This document shows, piece after piece, positions 1 through 10,200 of a stretch of DNA of 64,000 nucleotides. The translations under genes and the position numbers were made by a program. The notes under the pieces were generated by a model, which made no database searches, was not told the DNA's origin, and saw nothing but the letters and a program-made list of their open reading frames with translations. Every line of letters begins with the position of its first letter. The stretch's first letter is position 1. This stretch comes from Denitratimonas tolerans (GTDB lineage: Bacteria > Pseudomonadota > Gammaproteobacteria > Xanthomonadales > Xanthomonadaceae): the NCBI RefSeq assembly GCF_037203605.1, contig NZ_JBBDHC010000002.1, forward strand, positions 62,001 to 126,000, in the 5' to 3' direction.

Positions 1-1810
1 GCTGCATGAAGGCGATGTGCTCGCGCAGGCGCGCGTGCGCGCGCTGCACGCGCGGCGAGGCGTGGAAGTCCGCATCCCGGGCCAGCTGGGCCATGAGATC
101 GGCGCACTCGACCAGGAACTGGCCGTGTACCGCGTCACCGGGCAGCGGCGCGTTGGCCACCTTGGCGGCAATGGCCAGCACGTCGCCGCGCCGCGCCAGG
201 GCCCGCGCCGCTTCGATCATGTCGCGGCGGTAATCCAGCGCCTGGGCGGCGGTGTAGATCTCCAGCGCCAGCACGTGCGCGAGGTCGTCCACCATGTCGA
301 GCGCGTGGCGCGCTTCGTTGGCGCCCATCGAGACGTGGTCCTCGGCGTTGGCGCTGGTGGGAATGGAATACACGCTGGCCGGATGCGCGCGTGAAGCCAG
401 ATCGTTGACCAGGGCCGCGGCGGTGTACTGCACGATCATGAAGCCCGAATCGGTGCCGTCCTCGTTGCCGATCAGGAAGGCCGGCAGGCCGTCGTTGGTG
501 GCCGGATCGACGAGCTTGTTGAGGCGGCGTTCGGAGATGGACGCCAGCACCGGGATGGCGGCCTTCAGATAGCTCATCGCCAGCGCCAGCGGCATGCCGT
601 GGAAGTGGCCGGCGCTGATCACCTGATCCTCGATATGGCGCGCGTCGGGCGTATCGGGAAACACCAGCGGATTGTCGGTGACGGCGTTGAGCTCGATGTC
701 GATCACGCGCCGCGCCTGCGCCAGCGCATCGCGCACCGCGCCGTGCACCTGCGGGATGCAGCGCAGCGAGTAACTGTCCTGCGGCTGGTGCTTCTTGCCG
801 CCGCGGAACGGCAGGAAGCGGGTGTAGAACGCTTCGCGTCCGTGCCGCTGCGAAGGCGGCACCCACTCCCAGCAGATATCGAAGTGGTGCGCCTGATCGG
901 ACGGATCGGACCAGCTTTCCGGCAGCCACGCGCGGAATCGCGGCACGAGGTGATAGGGAATATCGACCAGGGTGGAGCCGTCGAGCAGTTCGCGCAGGTT
1001 CGCCGCCGACTCGACCTGCCCCGGATGCGGGCGCAGGTCGTGCACGCGCGCATCGAAGGCACGGGTGCGGCCGGCGAAGGCTTCCAGCGTCATCGCCGCG
1101 GCGAGATCCGCGGTTTCCAGCAGCTCACCCATGCGCTCGATCGCCAAGGTGGCCGTGGCCAGCATCTGGGCGGTGCCGTTGTTGAGCGCAAGCCCTTCCT
1201 TGAACGACAGGCGAACGGGTTCCAGGCCCGCGCGCTCCAGCGCCTGTGCGCCGGGCATGCGCTCGCCCTCGAAAAACGCCTCGCCGCCGCCCAGCAGCAC
1301 GATGGCAAGGTGCGAGAGCGGGGCCAGGTCACCGCTCGCGCCCACCGAGCCCTTCTTCGGCACCACCGGCACGATGCCGGCATTGAGCAGCGACGTGAGC
1401 GCCTGCAGGGTGTCCACGCGAATGCCCGAGTGCCCGTGCATCAGCGTGTTGATGCGGATCACCAGCATCGCGCGCACCACCTCGGCCGGGAACGGCTCAC
1501 CCACGCACACCGCGTGGGTGATGATCAGGTTGCGCTGCAGCTCCTCCATCAGGCTGCCGTCGGAAGGGTGCCTGCCCGGCAGGCCCTCGCGCGCGCGGCG
1601 CGCGCCCAGGAGCTTGTCGGCATTGCTGCCAAAGCCCGTGGTGACACCGTAGATCGGTTCCTGCTTTTCCACCTGCTCGGCCAGGAAATCGGCCGCCGCG
1701 CGCACCTTCTCCAGCTGCGCCGAATCCAGTTCGACCGCAACGCCGCCGCGCGCGATCGCGCGCACCTGGGCGCGGGTCAGCGACCGCCCATCCAGCCGGA
1801 TCGCGCTCAT
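1..1810 (-). CDS. hutH: Histidine ammonia-lyase (3' end cut off by window)
   Basis: The product is an MIO-cofactor aromatic amino acid lyase that deaminates histidine to urocanate, the first step of histidine breakdown in the cytoplasm. The N-terminal YGVTTGFG motif with the catalytic Tyr lies near residue 54, and the Ala-Ser-Gly that forms the MIO group is at 158-160 inside GSVGASGDLAPL. The substrate-selecting pair reads Thr98-His99; typical histidine lyases have Ser-His there, which supports histidine over Phe or Tyr. About 603 codons are present before the window edge, against about 510 aa for usual HutH. Extra residues lie near 70-85 and in a block of about 55 residues near 280-335, rich in Trp, Pro and Arg. 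The ATG overlaps the hisS stop as ATGA, so the two are probably translationally coupled. Another MIO enzyme cannot be fully excluded. Confidence 0.85.
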   Translation of the reverse strand, partial: MSAIRLDGRSLTRAQVRAIARGGVAVELDSAQLEKVRAAADFLAEQVEKQEPIYGVTTGFGSNADKLLGARRAREGLPGRHPSDGSLMEELQRNLIITHAVCVGEPFPAEVVRAMLVIRINTLMHGHSGIRVDTLQALTSLLNAGIVPVVPKKGSVGASGDLAPLSHLAIVLLGGGEAFFEGERMPGAQALERAGLEPVRLSFKEGLALNNGTAQMLATATLAIERMGELLETADLAAAMTLEAFAGRTRAFDARVHDLRPHPGQVESAANLRELLDGSTLVDIPYHLVPRFRAWLPESWSDPSDQAHHFDICWEWVPPSQRHGREAFYTRFLPFRGGKKHQPQDSYSLRCIPQVHGAVRDALAQARRVIDIELNAVTDNPLVFPDTPDARHIEDQVISAGHFHGMPLALAMSYLKAAIPVLASISERRLNKLVDPATNDGLPAFLIGNEDGTDSGFMIVQYTAAALVNDLASRAHPASVYSIPTSANAEDHVSMGANEARHALDMVDDLAHVLALEIYTAAQALDYRRDMIEAARALARRGDVLAIAAKVANAPLPGDAVHGQFLVECADLMAQLARDADFHASPRVQRAHARLREHIAFMQ

Positions 1811-3213
1811 GCGCTGTCCCCTTCCATCCGCACGCGCATCGCACGCGCCTGCTCCAGCTCGACCCGCAGGGTGCGCGCCAGATCCGGACGCGCGACCTCG
1901 AACTGCTCGGCGCGGCGCAGGTCCTTGACCGAGACCACGCCGCGCGCCTCCTCGTCCTCACCCACGATCACCACGAAGCGGATGCCGGCGCGATCGGCGT
2001 ACTGGAACTGCCGCGCCAGCTTGCGCGGCTCCAGCTGCACCTCGACGTTGAGCCCGCCCGCGCGCAGCTCGCTGGCGATGGCCAGATAGGTCGGCAGGCG
2101 CTCCTCGTCCATCTGGCTCACCAGCACATCGACGCTGCTCTCGGCGGTATCCACCAGGCCGGCCTCGCGCAGCTGCCAGAACAGGCGCGTAAGCCCGATC
2201 GAAATACCCACGCCCGGCAGCTTCGATTTCGTGTAATGGCTGGCGAGGTTCTCGTAACGTCCGCCCGAGCAGATCGAGCCGATCTGCGGAAAATCGTCGA
2301 GCGTCGTTTCGTAGACGGTGCCGGTGTAGTAGTCCAGCCCGCGCGCGATGGAAAAATTGAGCGCGTAGTGGGTCTCGGGCACGCCCAGCGACTTCACCAG
2401 ATCCAGCACCTCGCGCAGTTCGGCCACGCCCCGGCTCAGCTCATCGCTGCCCTGCCCCAGCGCGGCGAGCCTGGCGAGCGCGTCATCGTGCCCGCTGGAG
2501 CGCACCTGCACAAAATCGAGAATCCGCGCCACGACATCGGCCGCGAGGCTGAAACCTTCGCCGGCAAGCGTCTCGCGCACATGCTCCGCACCGCGCTTGT
2601 CGAGCTTGTCGACCTCGCGCAGCACGCCCGTCTGCAGCTGCGGATCCCTCACTCCGAGGCTCTCGAAAAAACCGCGCATCAGCCTGCGGTTGTTGAGCTG
2701 GATGGTGAACTTGCCGATGGCAAGCTCGCTGAACACGGCGTGGATCACCGCCGGCAGCTCGGCGTCATAGCGCACGCTCAGCGCGTCCTTGCCGATCACG
2801 TCGATATCGCACTGGTAGAACTCGCGGAAGCGCCCGCGCTGGGCGCGCTCGCCGCGATAGACGCGCTGCATCTGGTAGCGGCGGAACGGGAAGGACAGCT
2901 CGTGCTCGTGCTCGGCCACGTAGCGCGCCAGCGGCACGGTGAGATCGAAGCGCAGCGCCAGTTCCGGCACGGCACTCCCGCTTTCCGCCGCATTGGACAG
3001 CGCGCCGGTGGACTGCACGAAATACACCTGCCGCTCGGTTTCGCCGCCGCTCTTGGTCAGCAGCACCTCGGACAGCTCGAACACCGGCGTTTCGATCGGC
3101 AGGAAGCCGAAGCGCTCGAAGTTGCGACGGATGGTGTCGAGCATCTGCTGGAAGGCGATCTGGTCGCGCGGCAGCAGTTCCATGACGCCGGGCGGAGTGC
3201 GGGGCTTGATCAA
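1807..3213 (-). CDS. hisS: Histidyl-tRNA synthetase
   Basis: This class II aminoacyl-tRNA synthetase charges tRNA-His in the cytoplasm. The 468-aa product begins with the conserved PPGVMELLPRDQ segment. Motif 2 (RVYRGERAQRGRFREFYQ) lies at about residues 117-134, the HisRS signature GLDYYTGTVYE near 293, GGRYENL shortly after, and motif 3 (GVGISIGLTRLF) follows. The C-terminal anticodon-binding domain is complete. The length is somewhat above the 420-430 aa of the E. coli type but normal for this lineage. Its TGA overlaps the hutH start. hutF is divergent across a 360-bp gap, so histidine charging and histidine breakdown genes sit together. No T-box-like leader was seen upstream. Confidence 0.97.
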   Translation of the reverse strand: MIKPRTPPGVMELLPRDQIAFQQMLDTIRRNFERFGFLPIETPVFELSEVLLTKSGGETERQVYFVQSTGALSNAAESGSAVPELALRFDLTVPLARYVAEHEHELSFPFRRYQMQRVYRGERAQRGRFREFYQCDIDVIGKDALSVRYDAELPAVIHAVFSELAIGKFTIQLNNRRLMRGFFESLGVRDPQLQTGVLREVDKLDKRGAEHVRETLAGEGFSLAADVVARILDFVQVRSSGHDDALARLAALGQGSDELSRGVAELREVLDLVKSLGVPETHYALNFSIARGLDYYTGTVYETTLDDFPQIGSICSGGRYENLASHYTKSKLPGVGISIGLTRLFWQLREAGLVDTAESSVDVLVSQMDEERLPTYLAIASELRAGGLNVEVQLEPRKLARQFQYADRAGIRFVVIVGEDEEARGVVSVKDLRRAEQFEVARPDLARTLRVELEQARAMRVRMEGDSA

Positions 3214-3573
3214 GGTGGAATCCTCGATGGGGTGGCACGGAAACGGAGCCTGTCATTCTACCTGCTGGCGCGCTCGACTCGGCCCGGTCCGCCGCCCCCG
3301 CCAAGCGATGCCCGGATCGCCTCCGCGCCTCGCGCGATGAGCCGACGAACACCAACCCTGGCGCGCAGTCGGTCAGGACGGATCGGGACCGCCTGCGTGC
3401 CGCTACACTGGACGCCGCATCCGTACCGAAAGCCCGGCGGTCGAACGTTTTTCCGGCACCTGCATCCTTTCGATCGGCCGGCGGGCGGATCGCGGGTTCC
3501 GGTCCGACTTCGGCACCATGTCGAAAAATGGCCGGCGGCCACGCCGGTCGATCCCTTCCCCAGGAACACCGCG
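3214..3573. promoter_or_regulatory. Divergent hisS/hutF intergenic region
   Basis: This 360-bp gap separates the divergent starts of hisS and hutF and must hold promoters for both. A plus-strand TACACT hexamer at 3404-3409, in the context GCTACACTGG, is a possible -10 for hutF. No clear -35 was seen. I found no obvious HutC-type palindrome by eye and no credible small gene. Confidence 0.35.
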
Positions 3574-4920
3574 ATGATCGACGCCACTCCGCTGCGCTGC
3601 CTGACGCCTTCCGGCTGGACCACCGCACGGCTGCGCACCGATGCGACCGGCCGTGTGCGGCGACTCGACCCCACGCGCGACGCTACGGCCCGCTTCGCAC
3701 TGCCGGGCATTCCCAACACCCATTCGCATGCCTTCCAGCGCGCCATGGCCGGATTGGCCGAGCACCAGGAGAATGTCGAGGACAGCTTCTGGACCTGGCG
3801 CGAGCTGATGTACCGCTTCGCGGGAAAGCTGGATCCCGACTCCCTTCGCGACATCGCCACCCAGCTCTACGCCGAGATGCTGGAGGCCGGCTACACCCAC
3901 GTCTGCGAATTCCATTACCTGCACCATCAGCCCGACGGCACGCCCTACGCCGACCGCGCCGCGATGTCGCGCGCGCTGATCGAGGCGGCGGAGCAGGCCG
4001 GCATCCGCATGACGCTGCTGCCCGTGCTCTACATGAGCGGCGGCTTCGACGGACGCGCGCTGGAGCCGCGGCAGCGGCGCTTCGGCCACGCGCTGGACGA
4101 CTACCTCGCCCTGCTCGCGACGCTGCGCCGCCTGCAAAACGATGCGTTGCGCGTGGGCGTCGCCCTGCACAGCCTGCGCGCGGTGCCGCAGGAGGTGATG
4201 CCGGCGCTGCTCGAAGCGCTGGCCGGGCACGACTTCCCGATCCACATCCACATCGCCGAACAGATCGCCGAAGTGGAGCAGTGCATCGCCGCGCGCGGCG
4301 CGCGCCCGGTGCGCTGGCTGCTGGACAATGCGCCGGTCGATGCGCGCTGGACCCTGGTGCACGCCACCCACCTCTCCGACGGCGAGATTTCCGGCATCGC
4401 GGCCAGCGCTGCCTGCGTCTCGCTCTGCCCGACCACGGAGGCCAACCTCGGCGACGGGCTGTTTCCGCTGCGCGCCTTCCTCGACGCCGGCGGACGCTTT
4501 TCCATCGGCAGCGATTCGCACGTCTCGGTGTCGCCGGTGGAGGAGCTGCGCTGGCTCGAATACGGCCAGCGCCTGGCCACGCAGCGGCGCAACATCGCCA
4601 GCAGCGCGCGCACGCCGGGCGTGGGCCAGTCCCTGCTCCGGCACACCTGGCAAGGCGGCGCGCAGGCTGCCGGCCTTGCGCTGGGTCGGCTGGAAGAAGG
4701 TGCCTTCGCGGATCTCATCGTGCTCGATCCCGACGCGCCCGCGCTCGCTGGCGCGCGCGATGGCGAGGTGCCGGAACGCTTCGTGTTCGCCGGAAACCGG
4801 CCACTGGTGTCGGAAACGTTCGTCGGCGGCCGGCGCGTCGTGGCCGAGGGCCGCCACCATCAGCGCGAGACCATCGCGCGACGCTACGCAAAAACCCTGC
4901 GCCGCCTGCTGGCCGATTGA
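3574..4920 (+). CDS. hutF: Formimidoylglutamate deiminase
   Basis: HutF converts N-formimino-L-glutamate to N-formyl-L-glutamate and ammonia, a step of the five-enzyme histidine degradation route. The 448-aa product is an amidohydrolase with the metal-binding NTHSH near residue 50, the family block AEQIAEVEQC in the centre, and a late GSDSHVSVSP that supplies the catalytic Asp. The open frame reaches far upstream, but the ATG at 3574 has AGGA about 8 nt before it and starts exactly at the family N-terminus. It is divergent from hisS-hutH. The downstream acting product HutG and the second enzyme HutU are not in the window, while hutI lies about 39 kb away. Confidence 0.93.
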   Translation: MIDATPLRCLTPSGWTTARLRTDATGRVRRLDPTRDATARFALPGIPNTHSHAFQRAMAGLAEHQENVEDSFWTWRELMYRFAGKLDPDSLRDIATQLYAEMLEAGYTHVCEFHYLHHQPDGTPYADRAAMSRALIEAAEQAGIRMTLLPVLYMSGGFDGRALEPRQRRFGHALDDYLALLATLRRLQNDALRVGVALHSLRAVPQEVMPALLEALAGHDFPIHIHIAEQIAEVEQCIAARGARPVRWLLDNAPVDARWTLVHATHLSDGEISGIAASAACVSLCPTTEANLGDGLFPLRAFLDAGGRFSIGSDSHVSVSPVEELRWLEYGQRLATQRRNIASSARTPGVGQSLLRHTWQGGAQAAGLALGRLEEGAFADLIVLDPDAPALAGARDGEVPERFVFAGNRPLVSETFVGGRRVVAEGRHHQRETIARRYAKTLRRLLAD

Positions 4921-5103
4921 GCCGCCGCCCAAATCAAGCCGCAAAGGGAAGCCCTCGCAGGGCGGAGCCCGCGCAGCGGTTTCCGCCGACACTCCACCCA
5001 AGCCGCAACGTCAGGCGACAACCGCGTCGTCACGCCGCAGCGGAATCGCCTGCGGCGCTTCCGCCCTGCCAGGCAACGCCTGTGATGCGGTGATCGCGGC
5101 GGC

Positions 5104-7059
5104 TCAGGTTCGCTTGATCGCGGTGCGATAGAGCAGCACGGCGGTCAGCGCCAGCAGGGCCAGGCCCAGCCACTGCGCGGCCTGTTCGCCCAGTTGCAGG
5201 GCCTCGGGCAAGGCCAGCACGTCGGCGCTTCCGGCCACCACGATCGGCACCGCGATGCCGATGCCCATCAGCGCCTCGCCGGTGATCAGGCCCGCGCCGA
5301 ACAGCATGCCGCGCTGGTGGACCTTCTCGCGCTCGGGATCGTCAGCCTTGACGCCGAACTTGCGCTCCACCATCCAGGCCACGATGCCGCCGGCCAGGAT
5401 CGGCACCGACAGCTCGATCGGCAGGTAAATGCCCACGGCGCAGGCCAGTACCGGCACCCGGAAGCCGGCTTTGCGCGCCTGCAGCCAGCTGTCGAAGGCG
5501 ATGATGGCCGCGCCGATGCCCGCGCCGATGCCGATGGTGGTCCACGGCAGCTCGCCGCCGAAGATGCCCTTGGCCACCGAGGCCATCAGGGTGGCCTGCG
5601 GGGCCAGCAGCGGATTGGGGTGCGCCTCGCTCACCACGCCGATGCCGTAGGCCTTGGCCAGGATGTTGAGCACCGGTGCCATCACCAGGGCCGCGGACAC
5701 CGCGCCGATGGCGAGCATCACCTGTTGCTTCCACGGCGTTGCGCCGACGATGTAGCCGGCCTTGAGATCCTGCAGATTGTCGCCGCCGATGCAGGCCGCG
5801 CAGCACACCACCGCGCCGATCATGATCGCCGCCACCGCACCGATGCTCGAATCGCGCCCCAGCAGCAGCACCAGCACCAGCGCCGCGAACAGGATGGTGG
5901 CGATGGTGATGCCGGACACCGGGTTGTTCGAGGAGCCCACCAGGCCGGCCATGTAGGCCGAGACCGAGACGAACAGGAAGCCGGCCACGACCATGATGAC
6001 CGTCATCGGAACGCTTACCGTCCACTGCCCCACGATGGCCTGGTAGAGCGCCAGCAGCGGCAGGGTGAAGAGGATCAGGCCGATGCCGATGTACTTCATC
6101 GGAATGTCGCGCTCGGTATGCGCCAGGTTTGCGCCGCCCCCCGCCTTGGCCACGGCCATGCCGCTCTTGACGCCGGAAAACAGCGACTTGCGCAGCGAGA
6201 TCAGGGTCCAGACGCCGCCGATCAGCATCGCGCCCACGCCCAGGTAGCGTATCTGCGCCGACCAGATCGCGCCCGCGGCGCATTCGGCGTCGCCGCCGAT
6301 GCCGCCGCAGCCGGCGATGATCGACTGCATGAGCTGCGGATCGTTTTCCAGGAAGAAGGTGCTGTAGAGCGGAATCGCGATGTTCCAGCCGATGAAGCCG
6401 CCGGCAAAGACCACGATGCCGATGTTGAGCCCCACGATGTAGCCCACGCCGAACAGCGCCGGCGACAGGTTGGTGCCGGCGTAGCCGATGGTCTTGCCGA
6501 ACCAGGCGGCCACCTGCGCGGTGTCCGGGATCAGGCGCAGGCCGCTGCCGGCGGCGAGCTTGATCAGGCCGCCCAGGATCGCCGAGCCGGCCAGCAGCTT
6601 GATGCCCTGCCCCGGGTTCTCGCCGGTCTTGAGCACCTCGGCCGCGGCCTTGCCCTCGGGGAAGGCCAGCCCCTGGTCGACGATCAACGAGCGGCGCAGC
6701 GGCACCGAGAACAGCACGCCGAGCAGGCCGCCCAGGCCCGCGATCGCCAGCACCCACGAATACTTGAAGTCGTCCCAGTAGCCCAGGATCACCAGCGCCG
6801 GGATGGTGAAGATCACGCCCGAGGCGATGGAGGAACCGGCCGAGGCGCCGGTCTGGACGATGTTGTTCTCCAGGATCGTGCCCCCGCCCAGCGCGCGCAG
6901 CACGCCCATCGACACCACGGCGGCGGGAATCGCCGAGGCGATGGTGAGACCGGCGAACAGGCCCAGATAGGTGTTCGCGGCGGCCAGGATCACCGCCAGC
7001 ACGATGGCCAGCAGTACGGCGCGCAGGGTGAGCTGCGGTGGAGAAACGGTCTGGTTCAT
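5104..7059 (-). CDS. OPT-family oligopeptide transporter
   Basis: This 651-aa inner-membrane protein belongs to the OPT family, which imports small peptides or related compounds with protons. Many hydrophobic segments span the whole length, beginning with LTLRAVLLAIVLAVILAAAN at the N-terminus. The family N-terminal block NTYLGLFAGLTIASAIPAAV, the loop VLKTGENPGQGIKLL and the late GGDNLQDLKAGYIVGATPWK are visible. The open frame continues upstream, but the ATG at 7059 has a good GGGGAAG ribosome site 7-8 nt before it. It converges with hutF and is divergent from the secreted nuclease. With the peptidases elsewhere in the window, it suggests peptide uptake as a nutrient route. The exact substrate cannot be told from sequence. 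Confidence 0.9.
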   Translation of the reverse strand: MNQTVSPPQLTLRAVLLAIVLAVILAAANTYLGLFAGLTIASAIPAAVVSMGVLRALGGGTILENNIVQTGASAGSSIASGVIFTIPALVILGYWDDFKYSWVLAIAGLGGLLGVLFSVPLRRSLIVDQGLAFPEGKAAAEVLKTGENPGQGIKLLAGSAILGGLIKLAAGSGLRLIPDTAQVAAWFGKTIGYAGTNLSPALFGVGYIVGLNIGIVVFAGGFIGWNIAIPLYSTFFLENDPQLMQSIIAGCGGIGGDAECAAGAIWSAQIRYLGVGAMLIGGVWTLISLRKSLFSGVKSGMAVAKAGGGANLAHTERDIPMKYIGIGLILFTLPLLALYQAIVGQWTVSVPMTVIMVVAGFLFVSVSAYMAGLVGSSNNPVSGITIATILFAALVLVLLLGRDSSIGAVAAIMIGAVVCCAACIGGDNLQDLKAGYIVGATPWKQQVMLAIGAVSAALVMAPVLNILAKAYGIGVVSEAHPNPLLAPQATLMASVAKGIFGGELPWTTIGIGAGIGAAIIAFDSWLQARKAGFRVPVLACAVGIYLPIELSVPILAGGIVAWMVERKFGVKADDPEREKVHQRGMLFGAGLITGEALMGIGIAVPIVVAGSADVLALPEALQLGEQAAQWLGLALLALTAVLLYRTAIKRT

Positions 7060-7203
7060 TCGATACTTCCCCTTCGGAAACGGGCCGCGATACGCGGCGC
7101 GAAGTTCCGCATTCGACTGCAAGCACCCCATCCGGGGCAAGTCCCGCGTGGATCGCGCCTGTGCGAGAGTGCCAACCAGCGACACATTGGCGTCACGCGA
7201 CAC

Positions 7204-7212
7204 TGCTAGGCT
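7204..7212 (+). promoter_or_regulatory. Extended -10 element before nuclease gene
   Basis: TGCTAGGCT forms a TGn-type extended -10 about 65 bp before the nuclease start. No -35 was recognised at the normal distance. The same TGCTAG core precedes several other genes in the window (21341, 37324, 44349). Confidence 0.4.
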
Positions 7213-7276
7213 CGCGGCTTCCAACCCGCTCGGGCACCGCCCGATCGGGCACTGCACTTCCTGTCGGGGTTTTTCC

Positions 7277-10200
7277 ATGCAAATGACGACACATTCACGG
7301 TTGCGCGCCGTGCTCGCCGGCCTGTTGACGCTCGTGCTCGCCGGCGCGGGTACGGCCTCGGCGCAGGTGGTGATCAGCCAGTCCTACGGCGGCGGCGGCA
7401 ACTCGGGTGCCACCTACACCCACGACTTCATCGAGCTGTTCAACCGCGGCTCGACGCCGGTGAGCCTTGCCGGCTGGTCCGTGCAATACACCTCCGCCGC
7501 GGGCACCTCCTGGCAGGTGACGCCGCTCGGCAGTCACGTCCTGCAACCCGGGCAGTACTACCTGATCCAGCAGGCGCAGGGGGGTGGCGGCACGACGCCG
7601 CTGCCGACGCCCGAGGTGATCGGCAGCATCGCGATGAGCGCTTCCAGCGGCAAGGTTGCCCTGGTCAGCAACACCACGGCGCTCACCGGCACCTGCCCGA
7701 CCGGCGCTGCGATCCAGGATTTCCTCGGCATCGGCAGCAGCGCCAACTGCTTTGAAGGCAGCGGCCCGGCCCCGGGAATCGCCAACACCACCGCGGCGAT
7801 GCGCGCCGCCGCCGGCTGCACCGACAGCAACGACAACGCCGCGGACTTCTCCCCACAGGCACCTACGCCACGCAACTCCTTCGCCACACCCAACGCCTGC
7901 GGTGCGGCGGCGACGCTGCCGGTCTTCAGCTTCGACAGCGCGACGGTTTCGGTGCTGGAAGGCGATACCGCCGCGTCCATGTTCAGCTACACGGTCAACT
8001 TCGCCCCGGCCATCGGCAGCGGCGACACGGTGTCCTTCGACATCGCCGTCAGCGGCCCCGCCGGGCGCTATGCCTACACCGGCCCCGCCAGCGTCACGCT
8101 CGACGGCAGCGCCGCCACGCCGTATCTGATCAAGGTCGAGACCGTCCCCAACACCGTCGTCGACGGCAACGCCACGGTCACCGTCACCCTGTCCAACTTC
8201 AGCGGTGCCGACGTCACCCAGACCGATCCGATCAGCAAGTCCGGCACCATCATCGACGACGACATCGTGTTCACCCCGATCAGCCAGATCCAGGGATCCG
8301 GGCAGATTTCGCCCTTCGACGGCCAGATCGTGACCACGCGCGGCATCGTCACCGCGATCACGTCCAACAGCCAGCGCTACTACCTGCAGTCGCTGGCGGC
8401 CGACGAGGACGGCGACCCGACCACATCCGAAGGGCTACTGGTGTTCGGCCCCGCCAGCAACCCCGCCGCGACCGGGCTTGCGCTGGGCGATCTGGTACAG
8501 GTCACCGGCACCGTCTCCGAGTACGGGCCGGGCGGCAGCCTGCCGATCACCGAGCTGACCTTCGCCACCACGACCGTGGTGTCTTCCGGCAATCCGCTGC
8601 CTGCGCCGGTGGTGCTCGGCCCGGCCTCGATCGACCCGGCCGGCGCGATCGACCAGCTCGAACGCTACGAGTTCATGCGCGTCAGCGTGCCGCGCCTGGT
8701 CACGGTGTCGCCCACCGGTGCCGGGGCCAACGACGAGTTTTTCGGCGTGGCCGAGGGCCTCCAGCGCCCGATGCGCGAGGCCGGCGTCGATCTCTTCCGC
8801 TGCGGCATCGATCCCGCGATCCCCGGCTCGCTGCCGCTGCCGGCCGAAGCGCCCGCGAACGTGCCCTGCTGGGACAACAATCCCGAGCTGCTGCGCGTGA
8901 AGACCAACCTGCTCGCCGGCGGCAGCACCAAAACGCTGCGCAGCGGTAGCGTGATCGAGAACCTGACCGGCGTGCTCGACTACGCTTCGGCGCGCTACAC
9001 CGTGCTGACCCGCGACGCGGAGTTCGGCACGGTCGACGCCACCGGCGCGGCGGCGGGCACGGCGGTGTCCGTCGCCGCGCCGACCGACGTCACCATCGGC
9101 GGCTACAACGTCGAGAACCTGGCCCTGGCCGGCGGCACCACCTACCCGCGCAAGGCCGACAAGATCGCCCAGACCATCGTGAACTACCTCGGCACGCCGG
9201 ACGTGCTCGGCCTGATCGAAGTGGCCAACCCGGAAACCCTGGCCGATATCGCCACGCGCGTTGGCACCATTGCCGCCAATGATCCGGCGTATCAATCGGT
9301 GATGGTGTCCACCAGCGGCACCCAGCGCCTGGGATTCCTGCTGAAGAAGTCGCTGGTCGGCGGCCAGCCGCGCGTCACCCTGGTCGGCGCCGCGCAGGAA
9401 TACGGTGCCGGGCTGCACGTGCTGTGCCCGGACGGGGTGAGCTACACCGCGGGCCTGCTCAACGATCGCCCGCCGCTGGTGGTGGACCTGCTCATCGCCG
9501 GGCCCAACGGCAGCCAGCTCCCGGTCACCGTCATCAACAACCACCTCAAGTCGATGATCGACCTGGACAGCACCGCCGACGCGGATGCCAACTACGCCTG
9601 CTTCAATGATCCGCTCAATCCCGGCGGCGGCGAGGGCCGGCGCAACCGCGCCAAGCGCCAGCAGAACGCCGAATTCCTGGCCGAACTGGTGCAGCAGTTC
9701 CAGGCTGCCGATGCCAGCCGCGCCATCGTGCTGGTGGGCGACTTCAACGCCTACGAGTTCAACGACGGCTATGCCGACCTGATGGGCACGATCAAGGGCG
9801 AGCCCAGCGCCAACGATGCGACCGTGGTGCCCGACGACGGCACCGATCTGGTCACCCCCGACCTGATCCTGCTGACCGAGCTTGCGCCGCGCGACGAGCG
9901 CTACAGCTACACCTTCGCCGGCAACGCCCAGACCATCGACCACATCCTGGTCAACGAAGCCGTCGTGTCCCGGACCGTCGGCGAGCCGCGCATGGAGTTC
10001 GCGCGGGTCAACGCCGACTTCCACCAGGCTGACCGCACCGACACCGGCAACGCCTTCGCCAACTCGGACCACGACCCGGCGCTGGCCTTCCTCGACGTGG
10101 CCGCCTTCCGCACCGCCGACCTGTCGGTCTCCAACGCCTCGGTTGCCGCCACCGCAAGCGTGGGCGATACGCTGACCTACAGCTTCAGCGTCGCCAACGC

